Assembly: GCF_008297975.1 (NCBI RefSeq)
Contig: NZ_VLNY01000004.1
Location: 310,001-374,000, forward strand
Direction: 5' to 3'
Origin: Antrihabitans cavernicola
GTDB lineage: Bacteria > Actinomycetota > Actinomycetes > Mycobacteriales > Mycobacteriaceae
DNA length: 64,000 bases
Positions within the stretch are counted from its first letter, which is position 1, and each line of letters begins with the position of its first letter. This document shows positions 18,185 to 27,383 of this stretch, piece after piece. A program made the translations under genes and the position numbers. The notes under the pieces were generated by a model. The model saw only the letters and a program-made list of their open reading frames with translations. It was not told the DNA's origin and ran no database searches.

Positions 18185-20125
18185 ACCGAGCTTCTCGAAC
18201 AGCAGGCGATCGAACCGGATGAGCCTGCCGTAGTTGATGCGGGAGAGGCGCTCGTCGAAGCCGTGAATGCGATCGATGTCGGCTTGCTCGAACACGATCG
18301 GTGCGAAGTTGAAACGGGCGGCGAACACATCGTTGTAGTGGCGCGAGTCGGTGGCGCCGGGGACCAGGCCGGTGGTGACGGCGACATCGGGTACCAGCGT
18401 TCGTACGGTGTCGGCGATGAACGCGAACTCTGGGCTGTCGGACGCGGTGACGGGGGAGGGCTCAGCGAGCATGTTCTGCATGGTCTCCAGCTTGACCAAC
18501 TTGTCGTCGATCACCTTGCGGCAGTGTGCTTCCACGTCAGCGATCGTCTCGCCGGGCAGAATACGAAAGTTCACCAGTGCCTCCGCCAGTTGCGGCAGCA
18601 CGTTGTCTTTGACGCCGCCTCGAATGACCGTCGGCGCCGTGGTTGTTCGAACGAGTGCGCCGGTGGAGGGGCGCGCGGTCAGTATCCGGGCGATGACAGC
18701 GGGCAGGGCCTTGGTGCCCAGCCCGAGCACTGTGCGTTTGGGCTCGGACATGAACGGCGCCAACAGCTTCACCATGTCGACCACCGCTGGAATGACGCGA
18801 ATGGGCAGCTGATGGTCCTGCAATGCCGCAACCGCTCGTGCGATGCGACCGACGGCTGTCTCCTTACCGGGCATCGACGAGTGTCCGCCGGGATCGGTGG
18901 TCGAGAGCCGGATCGTGACGAATCCCTTCTCGCCGACCATGATCGAGGCCACCGGTCGATCGACGTCGTCGACGATCCCTGTCGTGATGACACCGCCTTC
19001 GTCGAGCAGGAGCTCTGCCCGCACTCCTCGGCTGCGCAGCTGTTCGGCGATGACGGCGGCTCCGCGGTCGCCGCCGATCTCTTCGTCGTGACCCAGCGCG
19101 AACATCAGCGTCGTCGCCGGCGTGAAGCCGTCCGCGAGGCTGGCTTCGACCGCTTCCAGTAGCGCGAAAGCTCGACTCTTGTCGTCGATAGTGCCTCGGC
19201 CCCAGATGAATTCGTCATCGATGACACCGGCGAACGGTGGATGCGTCCACAGCTCGGCGTCGTCGACCGGCACCACGTCGAGGTGCGCGAGAAACAATGC
19301 GCCGACCCGATCACGATCACGGCCGTGCCAGGTGTAGAGCCTGCTGTGTGCGAACTTCTCGAGGGTGAGCTCGGAATGAACACGGGGGAAGGACTTTTCG
19401 ATCAGCATGCCCAATTCGACGAACTCGGCGTCGTCGATCGTGGTGCGGTCGTCATAGGACACGGTGCGAATCTGTACGGCGGCCGACAGTCTGGCCACCG
19501 CGTCGTCCCCCGGATCGTCGGCCGTGCTCGTGAGGTCCATGGTCACCGCCGACAACGGCAGGCGTTCGGATTTCAGGTGCACCCGGATTCTCGGGGCCGA
19601 ACCGGATTCGAGCACCAGCACCGTATCGCCGAGTTGCCATCGGCGAGGCGCGATCGGATCGCCGAGCATCGCCCGGTACCGGTCTGCAGCTCGATCGAGA
19701 TCCGTGACGGTCACGGTGACGGCCGCGACGCACGCTTTCGTAGCAATCGTGGGCTCGTTCGGCGAGCGCTGCACGGTCGTCGGCTGGGCCGGGTCGGTAG
19801 CGTCGATACGAACGCAGCGATCGCCGACGCGTACTACTGCCGCCATAAATCCCGTCGAATCCGACAAACTGCCGCCGGATTCGTTGCCGCCGAACAGCAA
19901 TGCAGGCCGGATCGGTGTGCGCGACAGCAGGCGTGTCGCCGATCCCGACCGCGTAGTCCCGAACGACACCAGCTCCACATAGCTGCCGTCGAGCAAGACG
20001 CGGGCGGAGACGATCGGCGATGTATGGACGCCTTCCGACACGTCGAACCCGGCAGCGCGGAACTCGCGCACGCTTCGGTCGAGGTCGCGAACCCCGAGAA
20101 CCAGGTGATCGAGCGCGACGCTCAC
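18176..20125 (-). CDS. Fusion of a VOC (glyoxalase-like) module and an M20-family peptidase
   Basis: A single 649-residue frame. Residues about 4-200 form two VOC-like half modules (ALDHLVLGVRDLDRSVREF at 4; VTVTVTDLDRAADRYRAML near 137). Residues about 210-649 are a complete M20 metallopeptidase of the PM20D1/CPS1 type with HLDVVP (His281), GRGTIDDK (Asp314), GHDEEIGG (Glu348/349), LLDEGG (Asp376), the GGHSSMPG lid and TDSRHY (His596). There is no stop or gap between the halves. PM20D1 enzymes hydrolyse or form N-acyl amino acids. GTG 20125 is preferred because the VOC fold begins there and a TAGGCT promoter-like box lies upstream; ATG 20206 would add 27 Arg-rich residues and overlap the upstream gene. 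Confidence 0.82.
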   Translation of the reverse strand: MSVALDHLVLGVRDLDRSVREFRAAGFDVSEGVHTSPIVSARVLLDGSYVELVSFGTTRSGSATRLLSRTPIRPALLFGGNESGGSLSDSTGFMAAVVRVGDRCVRIDATDPAQPTTVQRSPNEPTIATKACVAAVTVTVTDLDRAADRYRAMLGDPIAPRRWQLGDTVLVLESGSAPRIRVHLKSERLPLSAVTMDLTSTADDPGDDAVARLSAAVQIRTVSYDDRTTIDDAEFVELGMLIEKSFPRVHSELTLEKFAHSRLYTWHGRDRDRVGALFLAHLDVVPVDDAELWTHPPFAGVIDDEFIWGRGTIDDKSRAFALLEAVEASLADGFTPATTLMFALGHDEEIGGDRGAAVIAEQLRSRGVRAELLLDEGGVITTGIVDDVDRPVASIMVGEKGFVTIRLSTTDPGGHSSMPGKETAVGRIARAVAALQDHQLPIRVIPAVVDMVKLLAPFMSEPKRTVLGLGTKALPAVIARILTARPSTGALVRTTTAPTVIRGGVKDNVLPQLAEALVNFRILPGETIADVEAHCRKVIDDKLVKLETMQNMLAEPSPVTASDSPEFAFIADTVRTLVPDVAVTTGLVPGATDSRHYNDVFAARFNFAPIVFEQADIDRIHGFDERLSRINYGRLIRFDRLLFEKLGSS

Positions 20126-20195
20126 ATCGGAACCCGCGCAGTCGGGAGAGGTCGGCCGGTCACGAACACCGGACCAGCCTAGCCGCGACCGACGA

Positions 20196-21869
20196 TCAAC
20201 CGTCATGTCGTACGGGGAACTGCATGGGTGTCTCCGCGGCTGCGATGAGATCGGGGGGCAGTTGGATGGACCGCTCGTTGATCAGCTTGGCGATCAGGGG
20301 TCCCGGCCCACCCGCGAGGTCGGGATGACGAACATCCGCGAGTAGTGGAAGTTGCGCGTCGGCGCGATCGACGGTGATGCGGGCGTTGGTGAAATCGGCC
20401 GCCCATTCGAAATCGTTGGTGTTGGTGATGTGTATGCCGATGCGGTGGCTTCGCGGAATCGGCCAGTCCTGGTTGAACATTCGAATGTTCACCTGCCCCG
20501 TCGGTCCGAGCATCGCGATGCCGCGGGTGATCGGAACTGCCATGCCCGACGGTGCCACGTCGTATACCTCCGCCGCGATGGGCGCATTCGCCGGACCACG
20601 AGCCTGCGCCGAAACCGACGGGGCGCCGGACAGGTGCTGGTCGGCGGCCAACGGCGGTGAGATGGTCCAGATGTCGCGATCGGGTCCGGGGATGATTGTC
20701 CTGTCGGTGTACGTGCCGGTGCGCAGCGAGACCGGCACCCGCGTCGAATCGGCAGGCGGGAAGTCGGTTTCCGAGCGCCACCGACCGTCGAACTGGCCGA
20801 CGGTCACCTTGGGGCCGGGCACGGCGACCGGCCGATCCGCGACATGCTTGTCGAAGAACGCCATCACCTCCGACGAGAAGGTGTCGCGGCAATCGGTGAA
20901 GCAGTCCTGGTGGCCCATTTGCGCGAACCACGCCTTGTTCTCGGGATTGGCCAAGCCGTGCCACAGGTCGATGACACGATCGGCTCTGGTGTTCTTGTCG
21001 AGGAAGCCCTGTGCGAGGAACACGGGAGTGGTGTTGCCGCGGATTTCCGAGATCAGGTCGCGTTCTTTCCACACCGCGGCGTTCGGGTCGCGGTTGCTGA
21101 GCTTCTTTACGAAATCGGCGTAGCACGATTGGGGGGTGCTGACGGCATTCGCGCGGTAGTGATCGGTGTCGTCGGGTCTGCCGGGCGTCTGCGAGATCAT
21201 CGAATGTTCTATCGCCACAACCGGATCGGACGGTATGACGCCCCGATCGAGGACCGGCTTCGCCGTGAAGCGGTAGGGCACGCCTTGCATGAAGAAGTAG
21301 GCGTAGGGATCGGCGGGCGGCTCGAAGGTAGCGACGGCGGCGAGGCCCGTCGGGTGTTCGGCCAATCCCATCAACCCGGTGAAGCCTTCGTAGGACAGGC
21401 CGTACATGCCGACCTTGCCCGTCGACCACGGCTGCGAGGCGGCCCACTCGACGGCTGCCTTCACACCTCCGCGCTCGTTGGGCCCACCCCAGTCGGGGCA
21501 GCCGCTGGACCCGCCGTAGCCCGGCAGGTCGGCGATCACGTAGGTGTAGCCGCGGGCGAGGAAGTCGTCGACGTGCAGATCGAGCGTCGACGGGGCGCGG
21601 GTGAGCAGGGGATCGGTGAGATAGAGCAGATGGCTGCGGTAGGCGCCGACCGTCAGCACCACGGGTGTCTTCTGCCCGGCCGGAATGTTGTTGGGCCGCA
21701 TGACGTCTGCGTGGATCTCCGCGCCGCTCGACGACGGGAAGTACGCCTCGGTCCATGTGTACGACGCGGGATCCGGCGTGTCCGCTGTGGCGGTGGCGGG
21801 AACGACGATCGTCGTCACGGTCAGGAGTGCGAACGCCAGTGTTCGCGCGAGGGTGCGGCCCAGCGTCAT
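20196..21869 (-). CDS. Secreted X-Pro dipeptidyl-peptidase / CocE-NonD family hydrolase
   Basis: A 557-residue exported enzyme. The Sec signal peptide ends near VPATATA. The alpha/beta hydrolase domain carries the nucleophile motif GLSYEGF (GxSYxG) in MYGLSYEGFTGLMGLA, FLAQGFLDKNT with the acid, and GHQDCFTDC with the His. The jelly-roll C-terminal domain (about residues 330-557) ends with FNQDWPIPRSHRIGIHITN. Family members cleave X-Pro dipeptides or act as acyl esterases such as cocaine esterase. It may precede the VOC-M20 gene on the same strand. Confidence 0.9.
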   Translation of the reverse strand: MTLGRTLARTLAFALLTVTTIVVPATATADTPDPASYTWTEAYFPSSSGAEIHADVMRPNNIPAGQKTPVVLTVGAYRSHLLYLTDPLLTRAPSTLDLHVDDFLARGYTYVIADLPGYGGSSGCPDWGGPNERGGVKAAVEWAASQPWSTGKVGMYGLSYEGFTGLMGLAEHPTGLAAVATFEPPADPYAYFFMQGVPYRFTAKPVLDRGVIPSDPVVAIEHSMISQTPGRPDDTDHYRANAVSTPQSCYADFVKKLSNRDPNAAVWKERDLISEIRGNTTPVFLAQGFLDKNTRADRVIDLWHGLANPENKAWFAQMGHQDCFTDCRDTFSSEVMAFFDKHVADRPVAVPGPKVTVGQFDGRWRSETDFPPADSTRVPVSLRTGTYTDRTIIPGPDRDIWTISPPLAADQHLSGAPSVSAQARGPANAPIAAEVYDVAPSGMAVPITRGIAMLGPTGQVNIRMFNQDWPIPRSHRIGIHITNTNDFEWAADFTNARITVDRADAQLPLLADVRHPDLAGGPGPLIAKLINERSIQLPPDLIAAAETPMQFPVRHDG

Positions 21870-21928
21870 AGCAGTAGTAGATGGGGAATTCCGTGTGCAG
21901 TCCAGCCCGCAAAGTTAGGGGCGCAACG

Positions 21929-21987
21929 CCGAACGGGCGGTTATCGCGAACGTCTCTCGACGTTTGTTGCGATAACCGCCCGTTCGG
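21929..21987 (-). terminator. Long perfect hairpin downstream of glnA1
   Basis: A 19-bp perfect inverted repeat: CCGAACGGGCGGTTATCGC at 21929-21947 pairs with its complement at 21969-21987, and the loop itself contains AACGT/ACGTT arms. It lies 15 bases past the glnA1 stop and in front of the next same-strand gene, the position of a transcription terminator, but the stem is much longer than needed. Confidence 0.7.
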
Positions 21988-22002
21988 GGGACTAGCTGAG
22001 GA

Positions 22003-23439
22003 TCACACGTCGTAGTAGAGCTCGAACTCGTACGGGTGCGGCCGCAGGTTGACCGGTGCGATCTCCTGCTCACGCTTGATCGAGATCCAGGTCTCGATGA
22101 GGTCCTCGGTGAACACGCCACCCTCGGTGAGGTACTCGTGATCCTGCTCGAGGCGGTCGATGACGCTGGCGAGGCTGGTGGGGGCCTGCGGGATGTTCTT
22201 GGCCTCCTCCGGCGGGAGCTCGTAGAGGTCCTTGTCCACGGGCGCCAACGGCTCGATCTTGTTCTTGATGCCGTCCAGGCCCGCCATCATCTGCGCGGCG
22301 AAGTTCAGGTACGGGTTACCCGAGGAGTCGGGTGCGCGGAACTCGAGACGCTTGGCCTTCGGGTTGTTGCCCGTGATCGGGATACGCACGGCGGCCGAAC
22401 GGTTGCGCTGGCTGTACACCAGGTTGATGGGGGCTTCGTAGCCCGGCACCAGACGGTGGTACGAGTTGACCGTCGGGTTGGTGAACGCCAACAGCGACGG
22501 TGCGTGGTGCAAGATGCCGCCGATGTAGTGGCGAGCCAGATCCGACAGACCCGCGTAGCCGGCCTCGTCGTGGAAGAGCGGCTTGCCGTCCTTCCACAGC
22601 GACTGGTGCACGTGCATGCCCGAGCCGTTGTCACCGAAGAGCGGCTTCGGCATGAACGTAACGGTCTTGCCCGCCTCCCATGCCGTGTTCTTCACGATGT
22701 ACTTGAAGAGCTGCAGGTCGTCGGCGGCGGCAAGCAGGGTGTTGAACTTGTAGTTGATCTCGGCCTGACCGGCGGTGCCGACCTCGTGGTGGCCGCGCTC
22801 GAGGACGAAACCCGCGTCCTGGAGGTTGGTGGCGATGGTGTCGCGCAGGTCGACGTAGTGGTCGTACGGCGCGACGGGGAAGTAGCCACCCTTCGGGCGG
22901 ACCTTGTAGCCGCGGTTGGGGGAGCCGTCCGGGTTGGTCTCGGCGCCGGTGTTCCACCAGCCGGAGACGGAGTCGATCTCGTAGAACGCGCCATTGACGG
23001 CGGAGTCGTAGCGGATCGTGTCGAAGATGTAGAACTCGGCCTCGGCACCGAAGAAGGCGGTGTCGGCGATGCCGGTGCTGATCAGGTATTCCTCGGCCTT
23101 GCGCGCGACGTTGCGGGGGTCGCGGCTGTAGGACTCACGCGTGAACGGGTCGTGGACGAAGAAGTTGATGTTCAGCGTCTTCGCGGCGCGGAACGGGTCG
23201 ATCTGGGTGGTGGTGAAGTCGGGGAGCAGCAGCATGTCCGACTCGTGGATCGACTGGAAGCCGCGGACGGACGAGCCGTCGAACGCGAGGCCTTCCTCGG
23301 CCAGATCCTTGTCGAACGACTGCGCCGGGATGGAGAAGTGCTGCTGGGAACCCGGCAGGTCGCTGAATCGAACGTCGATGTATTCGACCTTCTCGTCAGC
23401 GATGTATTTGATGACCTCTTCGGCCGTGCTGAACGCCAC
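22003..23439 (-). CDS. glnA: Glutamine synthetase type I (GlnA1)
   Basis: A 478-residue enzyme that makes glutamine from glutamate, ammonia and ATP, the main route of ammonium assimilation. Visible motifs are [28 protein letters not shown] (metal site), [37 protein letters not shown], and [17 protein letters not shown] carrying the adenylylatable-Tyr region used by GlnE; the Tyr ligand sequence NINPVY-like is replaced by [10 protein letters not shown] near residue 405. GTG 23439 gives exactly the family length and has AAGGAG 8 bases upstream. A GlnR box and promoter lie about 100 bases upstream. Confidence 0.97.
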   Translation of the reverse strand: MAFSTAEEVIKYIADEKVEYIDVRFSDLPGSQQHFSIPAQSFDKDLAEEGLAFDGSSVRGFQSIHESDMLLLPDFTTTQIDPFRAAKTLNINFFVHDPFTRESYSRDPRNVARKAEEYLISTGIADTAFFGAEAEFYIFDTIRYDSAVNGAFYEIDSVSGWWNTGAETNPDGSPNRGYKVRPKGGYFPVAPYDHYVDLRDTIATNLQDAGFVLERGHHEVGTAGQAEINYKFNTLLAAADDLQLFKYIVKNTAWEAGKTVTFMPKPLFGDNGSGMHVHQSLWKDGKPLFHDEAGYAGLSDLARHYIGGILHHAPSLLAFTNPTVNSYHRLVPGYEAPINLVYSQRNRSAAVRIPITGNNPKAKRLEFRAPDSSGNPYLNFAAQMMAGLDGIKNKIEPLAPVDKDLYELPPEEAKNIPQAPTSLASVIDRLEQDHEYLTEGGVFTEDLIETWISIKREQEIAPVNLRPHPYEFELYYDV

Positions 23440-23500
23440 TGCTTGTGCTCCTTCGGTTCGGTTCCCAGCCAAGTATCGACTTGCTGCGTCGCGACCAGAC

Positions 23501-23552
23501 GCTATGGACTTGGTGTTGCCCAGCAATCAAGGCTGTGTTTCGCCAGTGTTAC
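23501..23552 (-). promoter_or_regulatory. GlnR box and promoter of glnA1
   Basis: On the minus strand GTAAC-actggc-GAAAC (23552 to 23537) matches the GlnR consensus gTnAc-n6-GaAAc exactly. Six bases further on is TTGATT (23530-23525), a plausible -35 element, and 18 bases after that CATAGC (23506-23501), a weak -10. The operator is centred roughly 50 bases before the inferred start, the usual place for an activator site. Confidence 0.65.
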
Positions 23553-23696
23553 ACGTCTTGTAAAACGCCCGTTCGCTGCGACCGGTGTCACGGTGATCGA
23601 ACCGAGCGCACTCATCTTGCCACCCGCGGCTATGCGCCGGGTCACTCGGTCCAGGTGAGAGTGCAGCGCAAACGCCTCGACGCCTACTCTGGAGCC

Positions 23697-24176
23697 ATGG
23701 CACGCATGACTGGATCCTGGCTCTCCGGCCCCACCGCGGCACTGCCGAAGAAGCCCTATGGCGCTGAACCGGACAAATTTCGCGGCGAATCGCTAGGTTT
23801 GCCGCAATCGGGTCCGGGTTCGCTGGTGCCGACAGGTCGTCGGGTCGGTGCGCTGATGATCGACTGGTTGATGGCCGCCGGCGTTTCGGCCGCATTCCTC
23901 GGTAGCAATGCCTTCGGCGGTGCGTTGTCGACGATCACTCTGTTGGTGTGGTTCGTCGTGGGTGTGGCAGCGGTGACGATTTCGTCGTTCACGCCGGGCC
24001 AGTTCTTCCTCGGCATCTCCGTTGCGCGCATCGATGGACCGGTGAAGGTCGGATTTGTTCGCGCGCTGGCCCGTTCGCTGCTCCTGGTGTTCGTCGTCCC
24101 CGCCGTCATCACCGACGCCGACGGCCGAGGCATGCACGATCGCGCAACAGGAACAGCGCTCGTCCGCACTCGCTGA
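23697..24176 (+). CDS. RDD-family membrane protein
   Basis: A 159-residue protein. RRVGALMIDWLMAAGVSAAF carries the R..D signature of the RDD domain, and FTPGQFFLGISVARID matches the conserved second half. About three membrane segments are predicted (near 50-70, 75-95 and 125-145). RDD proteins are small membrane proteins of largely unknown function, some linked to ion exchange. ATG 23697 follows GGAG at the right distance. It is divergent from glnA1, as Rv2219A is in M. tuberculosis. Confidence 0.85.
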   Translation: MARMTGSWLSGPTAALPKKPYGAEPDKFRGESLGLPQSGPGSLVPTGRRVGALMIDWLMAAGVSAAFLGSNAFGGALSTITLLVWFVVGVAAVTISSFTPGQFFLGISVARIDGPVKVGFVRALARSLLLVFVVPAVITDADGRGMHDRATGTALVRTR

Positions 24177-24187
24177 CCTGCCTTGAA

Positions 24188-24240
24188 TGGGTGAATGGCA
24201 CTCTCGTTCGGTCAGATCGAACGAGAGTGCCATTCACCCA
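24188..24240. repeat. Perfect 53-bp palindromic element
   Basis: Two 23-bp arms are perfectly complementary (24188-24210 and 24218-24240) around the 7-base loop GTCAGAT. The left arm begins TGGGTGAATGGCACTCTCG. It is homologous to the imperfect element at 4659-4711. It lies between the convergent stops of the RDD and DUF4191 genes, so it can act as a bidirectional terminator, but its conservation as a unit suggests a dispersed repeat family. Confidence 0.92.
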
Positions 24241-24254
24241 GACGACGCGCTGGC

Positions 24255-25001
24255 TCAGCGGCGACGCATCGTCCGCTGGACGCCCTTCATCTTCGCTCCA
24301 CCCGGTAGCGGTCCCTTCGGCATTGCCGGGCCACCGCGGGCTCCGAGTGCGGAGAGCCGCGACTCGATCGAATCCATCCGCTTGGTATCGATGTTGCGGG
24401 GGAGCTTGGTCAGATACTTCTGCAATTCCTTGAGCGGCACCTGGCCCTCGTCGTTACCGACGACCACGTCGTAGATCGGGGTATCGCCGACAAGTCGAGC
24501 CGTCTTCTTCTTCTCCTGCGCCAGCAGCGGCTTCACGCGGTGCGCCGAACCTTCACCGACCAAGATCACGCCCGGGCGACCGATGACGCGGTGCACCGCA
24601 TCCATGTGGGTGGTTGCTGCGACCGCCTGATTGACGCGCCAGCCGCCCTGCAGGTTGTCGAGCACCCAGGCGGCGGCACCGGCTTGACCCTCGGCCTTGC
24701 CGTACACCGTTTTCTGGACACGACGACCGAAGATGACGAAGGCCAGCAGGATGCCCAGCAGAATGCCGATCGGCAGGAAGAACCACTGCAGCCCGAAGAT
24801 CAGCCCGATCAGGAAGAACGCGACCGTGACGACCACCAGCGCGCCGATCATCAGCGGAAGCAGCAGCTTGTCGTCCTTGCGCTGCATGTTGAACGCCTGC
24901 CAGAGCTGCGTTCTACGCTCCTTGGACGCCTGCTTGCGTGCGGCCTTCGCCGCCGCCTTTGCTTCCTTGGTGGGCTTGCCGCCCTTGCTGCCGTTCGCCA
25001 T
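24255..25001 (-). CDS. DUF4191 membrane protein (Rv2219-like)
   Basis: About 248 residues. A strongly basic N-terminus rich in Lys and Ala (about residues 1-40) is followed by two membrane segments (about 50-72 and 75-95) and a roughly 150-residue cytoplasmic domain with AAWVLDNLQGGWRVNQAVAA and HRVIGRPGVILVGEG. It ends in a basic tail KMKGVQRTMRRR. The family is conserved downstream of lipA in Mycobacteriales and has no proven function. ATG 25001 is preferred to GTG 25007. It lies 48 bases from the lipA stop and is likely the last gene of the lip operon. Confidence 0.88.
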   Translation of the reverse strand: MANGSKGGKPTKEAKAAAKAARKQASKERRTQLWQAFNMQRKDDKLLLPLMIGALVVVTVAFFLIGLIFGLQWFFLPIGILLGILLAFVIFGRRVQKTVYGKAEGQAGAAAWVLDNLQGGWRVNQAVAATTHMDAVHRVIGRPGVILVGEGSAHRVKPLLAQEKKKTARLVGDTPIYDVVVGNDEGQVPLKELQKYLTKLPRNIDTKRMDSIESRLSALGARGGPAMPKGPLPGGAKMKGVQRTMRRR

Positions 25002-25049
25002 TGTCACAGGATAGGCGGTCGGGAGAGCGCCATCGACGGTCGGCGGGCG

Positions 25050-26063
25050 TCAGCGCGCCAATCTCGCCATCAGCGAACTCGCCTCTTGCGATGCGTCGCC
25101 ACCCTCGGTGAGATGACGCTGGCCTTCGGGCAGCTCACGACCGTGATGTGCCATCGCCTGCGCGTACAGACGACCCGCCCGATACGACGACCGGACCAGC
25201 GGACCTGCCATCACACCGGCGAAGCCCATCGCCTCGGCGGTTTTGGAGTGCTCGACGAACTCCTCGGGCTTGACCCAGCGATCCACCGGATGGTGGCGCG
25301 GTGAGGGACGCAGGTACTGGGTGATGGTGATGATGTCGCAGCCGGCGTCGTGCAGATCCTGCAGCGCCTGGGTGATCTCGTCCGGGGTCTCGCCCATACC
25401 CAGGATCAGATTCGACTTGGTGACCAGCTGATCGTCGCGGGCTGCGGTGATCACGTCGAGTGACCGCTGGTAGCGGAACGCCGGACGAATGCGTTTGAAG
25501 ATGCGCGGCACAGTTTCGACGTTGTGCGCCAACACCTCAGGGCGGGAGCCGAACACCTCGGCAAGCTGATCGGGCTTGGCATTGAAGTCGGGGATGAGCA
25601 GCTCGACGCCGGTGCCGGGGTTCAGGTCGTGGATGCGGCGGACCGTCTCCGCGTAGAGCCAGGCACCGCCGTCGTCGAGGTCGTCGCGGGCGACGCCGGT
25701 GATGGTCGAATACCGCAGCCCCATCGCCTGCACACTCTCGGCGACTCGACGTGGTTCGTCGCGATCGAGCGGGTCGGGCTTGCCGGTGTCGATCTGGCAG
25801 AAATCGCAGCGCCGCGTGCACTGCTCGCCGCCGATCAGGAACGTGGCTTCGCGATCTTCCCAGCATTCGTAGATGTTGGGACAGCCCGCTTCTTCGCAGA
25901 CCGTATGCAAGCCTTCACGTTTGACCAGACCCTTGAGCTCTGTGTACTCGGGGCCCATTTTGGCGCGCGTCTTGATCCAGTTCGGCTTGCGTTCGATCGG
26001 AGTCTCCGCGTTGCGGATCTCTAGTCGAAGCAGCTTTCGTCCTTCAGGTACTGGAACAGTCAC
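25050..26063 (-). CDS. lipA: Lipoyl synthase
   Basis: A 337-residue radical-SAM enzyme that inserts two sulfurs into octanoyl-protein to form lipoyl groups. Both iron-sulfur sites are visible: [12 protein letters not shown] binds the auxiliary sacrificial cluster, and CTRRCDFC is the SAM-cluster motif. The RSSYRAG segment near the C-terminus supplies the auxiliary-cluster Ser ligand. Start GTG 26063. It lies 30 bases downstream of lipB, and its acceptor protein SucB is encoded at the head of the same run of genes. Confidence 0.97.
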   Translation of the reverse strand: MTVPVPEGRKLLRLEIRNAETPIERKPNWIKTRAKMGPEYTELKGLVKREGLHTVCEEAGCPNIYECWEDREATFLIGGEQCTRRCDFCQIDTGKPDPLDRDEPRRVAESVQAMGLRYSTITGVARDDLDDGGAWLYAETVRRIHDLNPGTGVELLIPDFNAKPDQLAEVFGSRPEVLAHNVETVPRIFKRIRPAFRYQRSLDVITAARDDQLVTKSNLILGMGETPDEITQALQDLHDAGCDIITITQYLRPSPRHHPVDRWVKPEEFVEHSKTAEAMGFAGVMAGPLVRSSYRAGRLYAQAMAHHGRELPEGQRHLTEGGDASQEASSLMARLAR

Positions 26064-26093
26064 TGGGTTGATGCTACGCCCGCACCGAATGGC

Positions 26094-26840
26094 TCACGCC
26101 TGCGCCGTCGACCGCGCGATCACGTCCGCAAAGCTGATCCGCTCGATGTCGTGATCGTCGATGGTCAGGTCACCGTTCAATGCGCGAATCGTGGCATCGG
26201 CGACTGCATCGTGGACGTCGGCGACAGTGATGTCGCGACCCAGCTCGAAGGAGAGCGATGTCACTCCGGCATCGCTGATTCCACACGGAACGATCGTGTC
26301 GAAGGCGGCGAGCGCCGAGTCGCAGTTCAGTGCGAAGCCGTGCAGTGTGACACCTCGTTGAACACGGACGCCGATGGCTGCGATCTTGCGTTCGGGCAGC
26401 CAACTGCCGTCACGCATCGTTGCGGGCAACCACACTCCGGACCGGCCCTCGACTCGTCCGCATTCGAGGTCGTAGTCGGTACAGACGACGATCAGCGCTT
26501 GCTCGAGCCGCCGCACGAACTTGACGACGTCGACAGGCTCGGCGAGGCGAACGATCGGGTAGCCGACAAGCTGACCGGGACCGTGCCAGGTGATCTTGCC
26601 GCCACGATCGACGTCGACGACGGGCGTGCCGTCCTTCGGTCGATCCTCGGGCGCGGTGCGCCGACCGGCCGTGTACACCGAAGGATGCTCGAGTAGCAGC
26701 AACCGATCGGGGCCGACGCCCGCGGCCCGCTCGGCCGCGATGCTGCGCTGCAACTCCCAGGCCTCGACGTAGTCGATGACACCGAGGTCCGACACCACGA
26801 CCGGATCGGTGTCGAACCGTGCCGACATACCTACACTCAT
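26094..26840 (-). CDS. lipB: Octanoyltransferase (lipoyl(octanoyl) transferase)
   Basis: A 248-residue enzyme that moves octanoate from acyl-carrier protein to lipoyl domains. Family motifs are [57 protein letters not shown] with the catalytic Lys, and [13 protein letters not shown] with the acyl-thioester Cys. ATG 26840 overlaps the upstream GNAT stop by 4 bases (ATGA); a second ATG at 26828 is also possible. Longer versions to 27227 overlap the GNAT gene and are rejected. Confidence 0.95.
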   Translation of the reverse strand: MSVGMSARFDTDPVVVSDLGVIDYVEAWELQRSIAAERAAGVGPDRLLLLEHPSVYTAGRRTAPEDRPKDGTPVVDVDRGGKITWHGPGQLVGYPIVRLAEPVDVVKFVRRLEQALIVVCTDYDLECGRVEGRSGVWLPATMRDGSWLPERKIAAIGVRVQRGVTLHGFALNCDSALAAFDTIVPCGISDAGVTSLSFELGRDITVADVHDAVADATIRALNGDLTIDDHDIERISFADVIARSTAQA

Positions 26841-27349
26841 CGTGTCGACGCTACGCCGGAATCGAGCGTCAGTTGCATCAGCGTCAGGTCCAACCACCGA
26901 TCGAACTTTCGTCCCACTTCCGGAAGCTGCCCGACCACCGTGAACCCGAACCGTTCGTGCAACGCGATCGAGGTGTGGTTTGCCGACTCGATGCCCGCGA
27001 CCATCACATGGAGATCGGCATGGCGGGCGCGATCGAGCAGTTCCGTCATCAACGCGGTCGCGATGCCGCGGCGGTGGAATTCGTCCGCGACGTAGACCGA
27101 GTTCTCCACCGTCTGCCGATAGCCCGACTTGGGTCGCCACTGACCGTACGACGCGTATCCCGCGACCCGGCCGTCGACTTCTGCGACCAGGATCGGATGA
27201 GCGTCGGCGGCGCGCTGATGAAACCACTCGACCCGGTTTTCGAGGTCGGATGGCTCGGTGTCCCAGATGGCCGTGGACTCGGCGATCGCGATGTTGTGGA
27301 TCACGAGTATGTCCGGCAGGTCGGCCACGACGGCATCGCGAATCAGCAT
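26837..27349 (-). CDS. GNAT N-acetyltransferase (phosphinothricin-acetyltransferase-like)
   Basis: A 170-residue acetyltransferase. It shows [17 protein letters not shown] (N-terminal strand/helix), [37 protein letters not shown] with the acetyl-CoA pyrophosphate loop RRGIAT, and [15 protein letters not shown]. This matches the PAT/BAR-like group that acetylates small amines; the natural substrate is unknown. ATG 27349 has GTAGGAG 5 bases upstream. It is inserted between the TIGR01777 gene and lipB and coupled to lipB by a 4-base overlap. Confidence 0.9.
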   Translation of the reverse strand: MLIRDAVVADLPDILVIHNIAIAESTAIWDTEPSDLENRVEWFHQRAADAHPILVAEVDGRVAGYASYGQWRPKSGYRQTVENSVYVADEFHRRGIATALMTELLDRARHADLHVMVAGIESANHTSIALHERFGFTVVGQLPEVGRKFDRWLDLTLMQLTLDSGVASTR

Positions 27350-27383
27350 GGGTCTCCTACGGGAATGCGAACGAACGACGAAC

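Noticed and set aside
22036-23658. 540-codon open frame opposite glnA1
   Set aside because: Same codon-bias shadow. The translation is Val/Asp/Arg/Leu-rich without motifs, and it crosses the glnA1 promoter.
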